From Merluccius polli (taxonomy: Eukaryota; Chordata; Actinopteri; Gadiformes; Merlucciidae): a stretch of DNA of 64,000 bases. The position numbers and the translations under genes were made by a program. How positions within the stretch are numbered: the stretch's first letter is position 1; the number at the start of each line of letters is the position of its first letter. Positions 54,529-64,000 of this stretch are shown here, one piece after another. A model generated the notes under the pieces. It was given only the letters and a program-made list of their open reading frames with translations. It searched no databases and was not told where the DNA came from. The DNA is taken from contig JAOPHQ010005418.1 in the NCBI GenBank assembly GCA_030340625.1, positions 1-64,000 on the forward strand, in the 5' to 3' direction.

Positions 54529-56839
54529 GTAAGTACAAATTGTCTTCCGCTTTCTTTCTTCTTTTTCTCTTTCTCTCATCTATTCCTCGGTCCATCCTTT
54601 TTTTCCTCCCTCTTTCTCTGTCAGTTTCTCACACTGTAAAAATAAAGAAAAAGAGAGAAAGCCCTGGTGCTTTGTGCTGCTATCTACCTAAGACCTACTG
54701 AGCGTGACAGTCAAGGTGAATGGGGCGCCGGGAGCCTGTGGTTATAGGCACACTTTGGGGAAACGGCTTCATCCTATGTCAAGCTGGTGTACCAACACTA
54801 CAGGGCTGTTGTGTCAAGGCGTTGGATTCATGCCCTATTATAGGTTAAAACAAAAGAACAATTCATTGTTAATGTTTCAAATGCAGAGACGACATGCATA
54901 GTCACGGATAGAAAGTGTTGTAGAATTTGTGGTGATTTAGTGTTGTTTAGTTGTTGATTATTTTGTCAATAGGGATATGGTTTTGACATCAGAGGGAAAG
55001 CAGTGTGAGTGACAAGTCAAATTTGTAAGGCAGTTGTAATATTTTTCTTTTTTGGCAGAAAACATCAAAAATATATAGTAATCGACAGCAGTTGCAAAAA
55101 AAGCACCATACTTGATACAACTGTGCAACTGAAAAAAAATAAATGAAGGGGGTAAAATATAAAGTTCAAATTGTAGTGTATCTGCACAGATGAGCAACTT
55201 ACCAGCGTGTTAGTGTAAATTCAGATATATTTTTTAGGCCTAAAGTGTCTGTAATTTTTCATCATATGTGTGCAATACTAAGTTCGTGCATGCATCTTTT
55301 TATCAAAAGTTTATGCATTGCACTGTGTGTGTGTGCGCGTGCAAACTTGTGCGTGTGCGAGCATGTGTATGTGTGTGTGTATTTAGAATGTATTACCTAG
55401 TCACTAAGCAGCTTTTAGGGTGGTGACATGGGAAGTGGATTGGTCAACTGTGGTGCGGGTGGGGATGTGGGCCAGAAGATCCTGAATGACCTTTTGAACT
55501 GGTTGGACTAAATGTGTAGAAGAGACAGGGACGGATGCGCCCCTGAGGACAGTGGCCTGCTTGGGGAACATACTTCTTTATATGCCCATATGAACAAGAG
55601 CAACTATGGAATGTAAAGAAGTATGTATCCCAGGTCGGGAAAATGATTCAGCGCAGCAGTACACGCATCAAGCACACACAAACACACACTCACACACACA
55701 GTCAAACATTAAACCATGAATGGAATCTTTTTAATCTGTGACAGTGGAATCGTATCACATTGTGATAATTATCTCAAGGGTGTGTCATTTGTCTCAGGTA
55801 TGTTCAACAAAAACTACAAGTTTTTTTTTTCTTACCAGAACTGCTGGCATATGTTTTACAACAACGAGAATAATTAATGCCGGCAATTGGACTGTACAAT
55901 TGCTGCAATTTGTAACGCAGTGTGAATTTGCTGTGCTATATCGATTGTGTTACACATGCATGTAAAACCGGCTACACTGTGCATGTGCGTGTGTACACAC
56001 ACACAACAGACAAAGACAGTAGTTTTCAGTAATGGTTCAGTGATTAAATGCTTGCTAATGGAATTGGATGTTTCAAGAAGACGGTCAGAAAGAGGAAGGA
56101 GCTGAGACTGGAGGGTGGACTTTCCACCAGTTTACCCACCTCTGACGCCTGTCTGTAGTCAGATTGTCTGGCTCTGTGCTCGACGTTTTGGCCTTGTAAT
56201 GGCTAGTGAGTTAAGGCGTAAATGTGTCGATGAAGCCAGTCACTTCTAACCTCTGTGCCATTTTGTAGTGTAGCGATGTAGTCTTACACACTGAGGCTGT
56301 AACAATTCATTTCCATTCAAAAATCTAAATAAATGTAGCAAATTCGAAAAAACTGTGTAATGTTAACTGTGTAATGGGCTCCTATTCCACCACACTTATT
56401 TTGTCACATTAGTTGTTACAAAGCTGGATGACACGATTCTAGGAAACCTGAAGTACAGTGAATAAGAGAGGGATGTTTATTACTTACCAGATAACTTGGA
56501 TAACCGGCTTTTTCGTACGTGGGACCAACCCTCCTGAACTTCTAGAAAGAAAATGTATATGATTACAAAACTATTCCACACAAATCTGTGTAGACTTGAT
56601 TGGTTTTGATTGGGTGACAGGTGTCAGACACGTTATTAATTAGAATTAAGTGTGGCTATTAACAACTGCATCAATTTATATATGTATGTTTGGCCTAGTT
56701 TGAATATGAGCACTGTATGTGGCCTAGATAGGTTTACCTGTCCCTCTTTGGTTGTTATTTGGGCCACCTTGCATGTGATGGCCCGATCAGTGTGTGTGTG
56801 TATGTGTGTGTGCGTGCACACACGCATGCATGTGTGCAT

Positions 56840-56895
<56 letters not shown>

Positions 56896-57153
56896 AGATG
56901 AGCTCAGGAAACAATGTTGATATCCATGAAGCTTGATGAAAGGCATAATGACAGGGAAGTCATTCAGTGTGTCTCAAAGCCACTTAACCACCCGACAGAG
57001 ACATGAGAGAAGGCATATAGTGTGTGTGTGTGTGTGTGTGTGTGTTCGTCCGTGTGCGAGTGCGTGCGTGTGTTTATGTGTTTGTACCAGTGATTTGGAA
57101 AGGACATTGTACTGTTGGAGAATTTAGAGTTGGAAGGTTAGGGCGACAGTGGT

Positions 57154-57194
<41 letters not shown>

Positions 57195-57228
57195 GGAACA
57201 GGAACAGCATATATATATATACATATAC
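54529..57228. other. Non-coding stretch, no gene recognised
   Basis: Unique-looking AT-rich DNA with microsatellites ((GT)n 56836-56894; (GT)n 57021-57045; (GA)n 57155-57189). Open frames are short or repeat-derived. If the donor at 54529 is real this would be intron. Confidence 0.45.
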
Positions 57229-57547
57229 TAGTGATGGGCTGTTATCGGCGTTACCGCGCTGCGATAACGCGAAACTGTTATCGGCGATAATATTTTTATC
57301 GCCGATATTATCGCGAACCGAAATCCTCCGGTAGCACCCCCCCCCCCCCCCCCCCCCCCGCTCAACAACCGCGCAGACCCACTTTTAGTCATTATTTAGG
57401 TAATATATGTCATTATTTAGGTAGCAAATACATATTATGGACATCTTCGACATCATTCAAAGGAGCCACCTTTATCTAGATTAACCTAGATTAATTTCAA
57501 GATTACCATTAGATTAATCTAGATTAAGATTTTAATCTATGCCCATC

Positions 57548-57551
<4 letters not shown>
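57229..57551 (+). mobile_element. Short hAT-like element (family of 173-4160)
   Basis: Starts TAGTGATGGGCTGTTATCGG and ends AATCTATGCCCATCTCTA, with the palindromic GTTATCGGCGATAA region on the left and TCTAGATTAA repeats on the right. In the middle is a poly-C run (about 57338-57359) with a CTCAACAACCGCGCAG module. It sits in TA repeat on both sides, so the TSD is ambiguous. Confidence 0.7.
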
Positions 57552-57600
<49 letters not shown>

Positions 57601-57773
57601 ATTGTAAATGTATATGTAAGTGTGTAAGATGAGGCAAGGAGAAAGAGAAAGAGAGAAAGAGTGGGAGAGAGAGAGACAGTGAGAGAGAGACACACACAGT
57701 GGATTGATAATGGGGAAGGAGTGGAAGAGGAGCTGCTGAGGGGGTGCTGTATGAATGTTGGGGGGAAGCAGGG

Positions 57774-57819
<46 letters not shown>

Positions 57820-57848
57820 GTGTATGTGTGTGTGTGTGTGTGTGTGTG
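57552..57848. repeat. Microsatellite cluster
   Basis: (TA)n 57552-57596, a GA-rich stretch 57630-57690, and (GT)n 57777-57848 leading into G runs at 57847-57860 and 57878-57891. Confidence 0.95.
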
Positions 57849-59257
57849 GGGGGGGGGGGGGTCAGGTAGTGAGGGTGGGGGGGGGGGGGGGTTGTTCTGT
57901 CACATTGCCTGTGTCAGCAGGTGGATACTCTCATCAGGACATTAAATATGCAACAATGCTGACTACGGCACCGTGCTGAGACAGCCAAATGCCTGGGCAG
58001 CTGGGGGAAGCAAGGGAAGGGGGGGGGGGGGGGGGGGGGGGTAACGACTACACCCTGCAGCAACACTTTGCCCCACCACTCCATGATGCCCATATAACCC
58101 CCCCCCTCCCTTTCCTACCCCATAAAAACATATCCTCCCCCCCACAGCCTGAAGCCCATGGTGCTTCCCTGGGTGATGACATGATTGACTGCTGACTCCA
58201 TTGACTGGAATGAGGGGGAAGGGGGCTGGGGGGGGGTGGTTGCCCGGCTGGCCCCCACTGGTAGAGAGCGGCCCCCTGTCTGGTTAGGTAAAGGCAGGCA
58301 TGGCTAATAATCCCTGATCTTTAGGAGGAAACATTTAAGCGTATATTACATTGCATATGATTACAAAACTATTCCACACACACATGTGTGTGTATTCACA
58401 TAGGAAAGGAGTATCGGAGGCTAGTGTATGGTAGTTTCGTGACAGAGGGAGTATGCATAAACTGATTTAGATATTGAAAGTACAATTTGTGTGTGTGTGC
58501 GTGCATGCGTGCGTGTGTGTAGCAGTGTGCGTCTGCGTGCTAACAACCCTGTGAAAACACATACTGATACTCCCAATACTAACGAGTCATTTATAAAAAG
58601 TGTCATTCAGCTTTTATTTGCAAAGACATTTTTTTTTCTTATATCATGTTTATTGGAAGGGTGCGATCCATAGATCTAAAAATGCAGTAGGAGAGCAGCA
58701 GAAGTGGTAGTGGATGCAATGGAGTGGGTAATGTATGGTGATAGTATGATAGTAAACTCCCCCCCCCCACCGCACCCCCCAACACTAGCACCACACACAC
58801 TGCACGGTATTTCTGAAAAAATATAGATTTTCCCCCTTTATTTTCAAAAAAATTCCTGTCCACACAAACGGTGTTATAGAAAACATCTCTGTCCAAAAGA
58901 GAACGCAAAAACGATTTAAAACGCTCACATAAGCATGGCAGGCCAGTAGGTGGCGATAAAACTTTATGTCAAACACCACAGAAGAACATTAGGAGCACAT
59001 GCATTGATGGGCTTCTTCTTGAGCTGCAAATACAACAAGCATTCATCATTACACAGCACAGCGATGTAATGATAAATGCTAGGTTGACTTGTAAACATGT
59101 AATTAAACCTAACAGTACTAGACACACGTAAAAATACCGGTAGTCCGCCATTGTTTGTAGGTTTTTGGTGCATGCTCAATGTGTGAAACAACAATTTCCA
59201 TGTGAAAATCGAGGTCATGATGTCATCGTTAATAAATAATAAATTACATATTATTGA

Positions 59258-59310
<53 letters not shown>

Positions 59311-59316
59311 TGTATT

Positions 59317-59368
<52 letters not shown>

Positions 59369-59990
59369 AAACTAATCATAGGCATTGAACCCCCCCCACA
59401 CACACACAAACACACACATTCATATAGATAAGAACCTATATACACACACTTTCTGCTAGCACATCAGCCCCCCATGAACAGGTATTGATTGAGCTTGGAA
59501 TTTGTTTGCAGGCTGTCAGGAGATTTTTTAATATATGTTTTTATTTTTTTACTTATGTATTTCTTTGTTGGTATGTACACAATTCATGGTCAAGAGATTC
59601 GGCTGTAACATAGCAATAGCCTTGATCACTGTTCCTGACTCAGATTATCATTGCATGAATATAATGATCAAATAATGAATTGGAAATAGCCTACTGTAAA
59701 TTTGCAAAACCGACAGTCAGATAAAAGTTGATCACAAGAAGGGGAGGAAGTTAGAGCAAGATAGACATACAAAAGAGATAGAACCTCATGATAAATTACT
59801 CCAGTTAACTCAATTAATGACTTCTAATTATGAGCCTTAGAAAGTAAATTGGCCAGGTGTTAGAGGGATCTTAATGTAAGAATGATTATTCATTTGTTCA
59901 TACAGAACACGGAAATCAATTACAAAACAAACACACATCGTGTGTGTGTGTGTGTGCGCGTGCATGCATGTGCATGTGTTTGTTTGTGTG
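57849..59990. other. Non-coding stretch, no gene recognised
   Basis: Includes a poly-G run (58020-58041), C runs near 58098 and 58758, (AAT/ATA)n 59263-59309 with (TA)n 59318-59361, and (GT)n 59940-59957. 59620-59900 is non-repetitive and AT-rich with several TAAT/ATTA cores (CAATTAATGACTTCTAATTA), the look of a conserved enhancer; conservation cannot be judged here. Confidence 0.45.
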
Positions 59991-60894
59991 TAGGGCTGCA
60001 GCTATCGATTCTTTTTGTAATCGATTAATTTAGCACTTTATCGATCGATTAATCGAGGAATCGGATTTTAAAAAATTGCGTTTTTAAACAACCAAAACAA
60101 ATAATGCATAACGAAAATGATGTGGCTGTAAAATGATCAAGCATTTCTAAAAAAAATAAACAGAGGTATTCATTCCAACTCCAAAATTTGGCTCCAAAAC
60201 TAAGCCCATTTATTAAGTGCCAGTGAGAATTTAACAACAATACAGTTAAATCAACTTGGATAAAACATGGATAACATTTAATACAAACTTAAATAGTAAA
60301 GGCCATTTGGCCTTGGTTTTGTTTGCTTAATACAACATTACAAAAAAAGGATTGCACCTTCTGCAAATTACTCACCTGAGAACAAAGAATGGCGAGTGGC
60401 TTATTGCTTTTCTAAAATGGTTACTACGTCGAGCTAGCAAGATTTCATGAAACAAAGGCACAGCAACGAAAAAGTAACTTTGTATTCATAGATAATCATT
60501 CTTCCGCCAAGAAATATATTCCCTCCATATGAATGGTTGCCATGCAACAACGAGACGCAGCCACTCAAACGCGCCGCGCCGTCTCAATAACAAGCCTGGG
60601 CATGTGCGGCTGTGTAGTGGGACGCTAGTTGTAGCGTACAAAGTGTTTATTTATTTCACACTGTCTCTGTCGTTTACGGACATTCTGAGTCTGACTTTCC
60701 GCCATCGCGCCAACTAAATTCAGAATGAATGACCGTGTATGACGCGCTGGTGTGCTTCCTGAACAACGGTCCGTGTGGAACAATCAGATCCCTGCACATA
60801 GGCGCGTCATAGGAATTTAACAAGGCTTCGAGGCAGATGTTTTGCCTCTAGGAATTTTCATAATCGAGTAACTCGATGAATCGTTGCAGCCCTA
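59991..60894. mobile_element. Non-autonomous hAT element
   Basis: Ends TAGGGCTGCAGCTATCGATT and GAATCGTTGCAGCCCTA, with subterminal ATCGATTAAT/CGAGTAACTCGAT motifs typical of vertebrate hATs. Flanks TTTGTGTG (59983-59990) and TGTGTGTG (60895-60902) fit an 8-bp TSD in a (TG)n tract with one mismatch. No transposase frame. Confidence 0.85.
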
Positions 60895-61866
60895 TGTGTG
60901 TGTGTGTTTGAACATTTCCTAGAACTTGCATTTCAATTCACATTTCACTCAACGGTCCGGAGAATCTAAGATCTTTCTCTAACAGCTATGCCAAAAATGC
61001 ATAATTCATAATTACTTACTCATCTTTTTTCTGTACTTCTGCAAATAAACTAAACAAAAACAACAGACACATGTAGGACACAGTTGTTAAGGTGGTTTTA
61101 AAGAAGTGCTTCCGTGTGCTGTTGACACCAGAGCAGGCGGAGAGACTGTGCTCCCTTTAGATGAGCCAGTCAGATTATTGTTATGCAGCCAAGCTGTGAG
61201 GCTGTGGGAAGTAATTAAAGGAACAAGGGCGCTGTGGTGATGGTGGCAGGCTAAACAACCCCCCCCATACACACACACATTTCTCTGTGTCCTATAGAAA
61301 CTTCAGCCCACTGAGGCACACACCTATTAACATACATACATGCACACACACACGGCCCATATACATGCATTCAAAGCACAGAGAACAAACACAAATAGGG
61401 CCACAACCACACTTGTTCATACACACACACAAATGCTGACACACATGGACAGCCACTCATTTCTCACTTGGAGGTGCTCTGTACAGTGACAACCTCTCTA
61501 ATAATGGGCAGGGTTTATACTCATATTCTCATTAAACAAACTCTCTGTTTATAAGGTCATAACATTTACAGTTTGTCCCCTGGTAATTGTCTGATCACAT
61601 TGCTGTACTCCTCATGCTCTAAGAATACACACTGAAACTGAAAATCATCGTTTTATTTGCTTGTACAATATAGTTTCTGATGAATATAATGTATGTATGT
61701 ATGTATGTATGTATGTATGTATGTATGTATGTATGTATACATGTCCGTCAGCCAGTCTTCCAGTCAACCAATCACCTATAAAGGCAGGCGGGCATAGTGG
61801 TAAGGGAAAAGAGGTGCGCAAGCAGGAATGACAATAGGAAATCCATCAAGTAGCCTGCCGGGCCAA
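60895..61866. other. Non-coding stretch with (GTAT)n
   Basis: Unique-looking DNA, a CA-rich patch (61268-61450) and a (GTAT)n tetranucleotide tract (61689-61738). No coding support. Confidence 0.5.
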
Positions 61867-61875
61867 CCAGTGAGG

Positions 61876-62331
61876 TAGCCTGGTTCCGCCCGCCTCCGTA
61901 CTTCCACTCAATTTTCATTTCACTTCAGTACTAGGTCTGGGAGTGCTGTATGTTAGAACGATTTTTTTTCCCTCAAATGTGCCTTCCAATCAGCGAACAG
62001 GAGGCGCGGCCTGAGAACAGTGACATATAGGTTGTGCGCGAATTTCAGTTATTGAGCGGAAGTACGGAGGCGGGCGGAACCAGGCTAATGCTAATGCTCA
62101 CTGCATCTGCCGTTTGTATACTGCGCGCAACGTGGTTTCTGGCGCATGAAATACGTCACGACCAAACGTTAGCGATTGGTTAAGGCAGATCCAGAGTGGC
62201 ACTGGGCAGAGCCAATAGGTTTTAAACTTCAACAGCACCCGCCTTCAAGTGAGAAATCGTTTGTCTCTATAGCAGTTCTAGATCATGAGTATGAATGAAA
62301 TGAGTACGAAGGTCTAGTTAGGACTAGGCTA
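61876..62331. mobile_element. TAGCCT-ended DNA element with 9-bp TSD, copy 2
   Basis: Left end TAGCCTGGTTCCGCCCGCC and right end TAACTAGACCTTC in reverse (plus GGACTAGGCTA) are flanked by a perfect 9-bp TSD CCAGTGAGG (61867-61875, 62332-62340). Inside, 62052-62087 is the reverse complement of the first 36 bases (GGCGGGCGGAACCAGGCTA end), so the element has a second internal terminus. It shares the TAGCCT...AGGCTA ends and TSD length with 47605-48148. Non-coding. Confidence 0.85.
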
Positions 62332-62340
62332 CCAGTGAGG

Positions 62341-62686
62341 CTTATTGGCATTCGAATGGCCAGACAGTTCAGCAAGTCAGTCCGTCAGCGAGTAAGATGA
62401 GCGCCTGGTCATCCAGTCAGACAGAAGTGGACAGGCCCAGCATAGTGGAGGAGGAGTCTGTCTGTCAGCCCGCCCATCACTCATCCAGCCCAGTGATTCC
62501 TTCTGTCCAGCTACAGTGCCCAAAACCTTATCCGACAGCCCCCCCTCGATAAGCCCCTCCTTCGCCACTCCCCCCACTGTAAGTGCACATATATCTAAGG
62601 GTTGGTTAGGAGATACACAAATAAATAATTAAATACATTAAAAAAGATTTACAAAAAAAAGAATACAAGGCACAAGAAAAGAGTAC
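62341..62686. other. No gene recognised
   Basis: Unique-looking sequence between two elements. The first half repeats CAGTCAG/CCAGTCAG-like words; the second half is A-rich. Nothing assignable. Confidence 0.4.
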
Positions 62687-62694
62687 AATCTTAG

Positions 62695-63162
62695 CAGAGG
62701 TTGCGCTAGACTTTTTCGTTGTCTGTCATTTTGACTGACAGGGTCATAAAAATCCCGTCATAATCTATTTTTACCGGTCAATTTACTTTTTTAAATGATA
62801 ATAATGACATGTTCAATAGCATTTAATTTGTATTCATTTTTAATTAATATTCAGTCCAAACAAGCTGAACAAATAATCCACACCGTGGATACACACATCA
62901 AGCAGAAGAATATGTAACGTTTTCTCCGCAGTAACAAAAACAACTGACTGTGTGGCCCCAGTAGCTACATAGGAACAATGAATAATTAAATATGAACAGT
63001 TCACCTGTGACCTAAATGCACAGTTATGGGACGTGAGCGATTCGCTGTGCAAAGCATGCTGGGATTGCTTTGCGGCGCAAATCCACACGGTCACCAATCA
63101 ACAAACATGGGCGGAAAAAAAAATGGTCAATGACAGAAAATATTCAGTTAACGCGACCCCTG
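62695..63162. mobile_element. Non-autonomous hAT element
   Basis: Ends CAGAGGTTGCGCTAGACTT and TAACGCGACCCCTG (inverse CAGGGGTCGCGTTA) are flanked by a perfect 8-bp TSD AATCTTAG (62687-62694, 63163-63170). The subterminal inverted pair TGTCATT/AATGACA is near both ends. No transposase frame. Confidence 0.9.
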
Positions 63163-63170
63163 AATCTTAG

Positions 63171-63511
63171 GCAATTTCAACAAAACACAAGTATAACTTT
63201 TCAAGCTAAAATTCTGCTGAAGGTTAAGATGTCATCAATGACATAGTATATGTTTTCATTGTAGCACCACTGTTGTGTGAACTCAATAATATTATTAATT
63301 GTTCTGTAAAATCTGAAATCTACCCATACTCTAGCTTTTATTAAAGCAATATATTGCCAATTTTGCTTCACCAACAATGAAATTCAAAAGTTTCCACTTT
63401 GTTGGATTTGCTTTCATGTACACTGCTCACAGCAAACAAAGGCAGTTTTTGATAACTTTTCATCAAACCCTTTAAATAATGATTCTAATTTGTTAAACAA
63501 AGATTTTAGCC
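63171..63511. other. No gene recognised
   Basis: AT-rich sequence between the last hAT and the exon-like frames. On the minus strand a short open patch near 63420-63480 (FDEKLSKTAFVCCEQC) might be a further exon of the same unknown gene. Confidence 0.3.
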
Positions 63512-63514
63512 TTA

Positions 63515-63724
63515 AACATTCTGTGAAACAATGAAATGAAAGTATTCTGTGAAATCACAGAAGGGACATTTGTGTGAGACTGATGAATTAATGACAGATA
63601 TGAATGAGTTTACAGCAATGTAGGATCCTCCACCGAAGGTCACCTCTTGTTCAGTGGAATCTTGTAAAAGACCCTCCATACTGGCTTCCTCATCAGTTTG
63701 TTCAATTTCTTTTTGTTTAGCCCT
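63515..63724 (-). pseudogene. Unrecognised exon-like open frame
   Basis: From a stop at 63725-63727 down to a stop at 63512-63514, 70 codons are open. An acidic stretch (KEIEQTDEEASMEGLLQDST) leads to VTFGGGSYIAVN and a Cys pair SHKCPFCDFTEYF. The only Met is internal, so it is easily missed. The composition looks coding. The family is not recognised; a C2H2-like or transposon-borne gene is possible. Confidence 0.35.
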
Positions 63725-63842
63725 TTAAGACAACATTTGTATAGTTGTTTTACCATTAACTGTATACACATGTAAGTATGTTGTTTCATGTACTGCTGTC
63801 AAAGGTCCAGATATGTCATTCAATCTGAGAATGAAGGCTTAT

Positions 63843-63964
63843 TCAGGAAATGGGTCATTACTCTCAGGAATTTGTTTGTTAAGTAGTCTTGCAACATTGT
63901 CAACTCTTCTTTGTTTAATTTTGTATGCAGCAATTTCAGAAAATTGGCCTAATAGATTTTTGCC
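63843..63964 (-). pseudogene. Unrecognised exon after acceptor CTTTTCTAG
   Basis: In sense, CTTCTTTTCTAG ends at 63965 and is followed by 41 open codons beginning GKNLLGQFSEIAAYKIKQRR and ending NDPFPE, then a stop at 63840-63842. Amphipathic, Lys/Arg- and Leu-rich. It may be an upstream exon of the same unknown gene as 63515-63724, continuing beyond the window edge. Confidence 0.35.
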
Positions 63965-64000
63965 CTAGAAAAGAAGCCAGAACTTACTAAGCTTGGGCCC

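Noticed and set aside
57963..58195. Gly/Pro-rich ORFs at 58 kb
   Set aside because: Created by poly-G and poly-C tracts; no coding signal outside the tracts.

Overview
This is vertebrate, almost certainly teleost, DNA. The evidence is two copies of the fish LINE Rex3 (3' tail of GGAT/GATG repeats), fish-type L1 LINEs with ORF1 and ORF2, Ty3/gypsy and gamma-like endogenous retrovirus (ERV) sequence, many hAT and PIF/Harbinger elements, and dense (CA)n, (GA)n and (TA)n microsatellites. No intact, confidently named host protein-coding gene is visible. Nearly everything recognisable is a mobile element, usually one inside another, and many boundaries can be fixed exactly from inverted ends and target-site duplications (TSDs).

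Layout. 1-4.2 kb: hAT-like element in a (TA)n tract, holding a 5'-truncated L1, a foldback palindrome with telomere-like repeats, and an unrecognised two-exon coding remnant. 4.2-6.2 kb: mostly unique AT-rich DNA. 6.2-7.7 kb: Rex3. 7.9-11.9 kb: a jockey-superfamily LINE on the minus strand, joined head to head with a plus-strand ORF1 carrying an SGNH esterase-like domain (possibly a 5' inversion). 11.8-13.0 kb: decayed copy of a multicopy uncharacterised fish gene. 13.2-14.2 kb: TTAA-flanked element with an hAT MITE inside. 14.5-16.3 kb: retroviral gag fragment split by a DNA transposon. 16.3-20.1 kb: DNA transposon containing an hAT, which contains another hAT, plus a separate small hAT. 21.0-23.6 kb: hAT containing a Harbinger containing an hAT MITE. 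24.0-24.5 kb: Cys-rich multicopy-gene remnant. 25.7-26.3 kb: solo retroviral LTR. 26.7-31.4 kb: Ty3/gypsy element with a Harbinger in its LTR and a truncated pol.

31.4-47.3 kb is a stratified retroelement pile on the minus strand. An old ERV gag segment is cut by a near full-length L1, itself cut by Rex3. It is cut again by a young 8.2-kb provirus with near-identical LTRs, a tRNA-Trp-type primer binding site, a gag-to-RNase H deletion and a frameshifted env. A foreign solo LTR sits in the provirus leader.

47.6-64 kb is less TE-dense and rich in microsatellites. It holds two short elements with TAGCCT...AGGCTA ends and perfect 9-bp TSDs (one keeping the start of a RecQ-like helicase), three hAT-type elements, a candidate non-coding first exon with a strong splice donor near 54.5 kb, and two exon-like open stretches at the right edge. 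No operons or cooperating gene sets are present; the content is a record of successive insertions.
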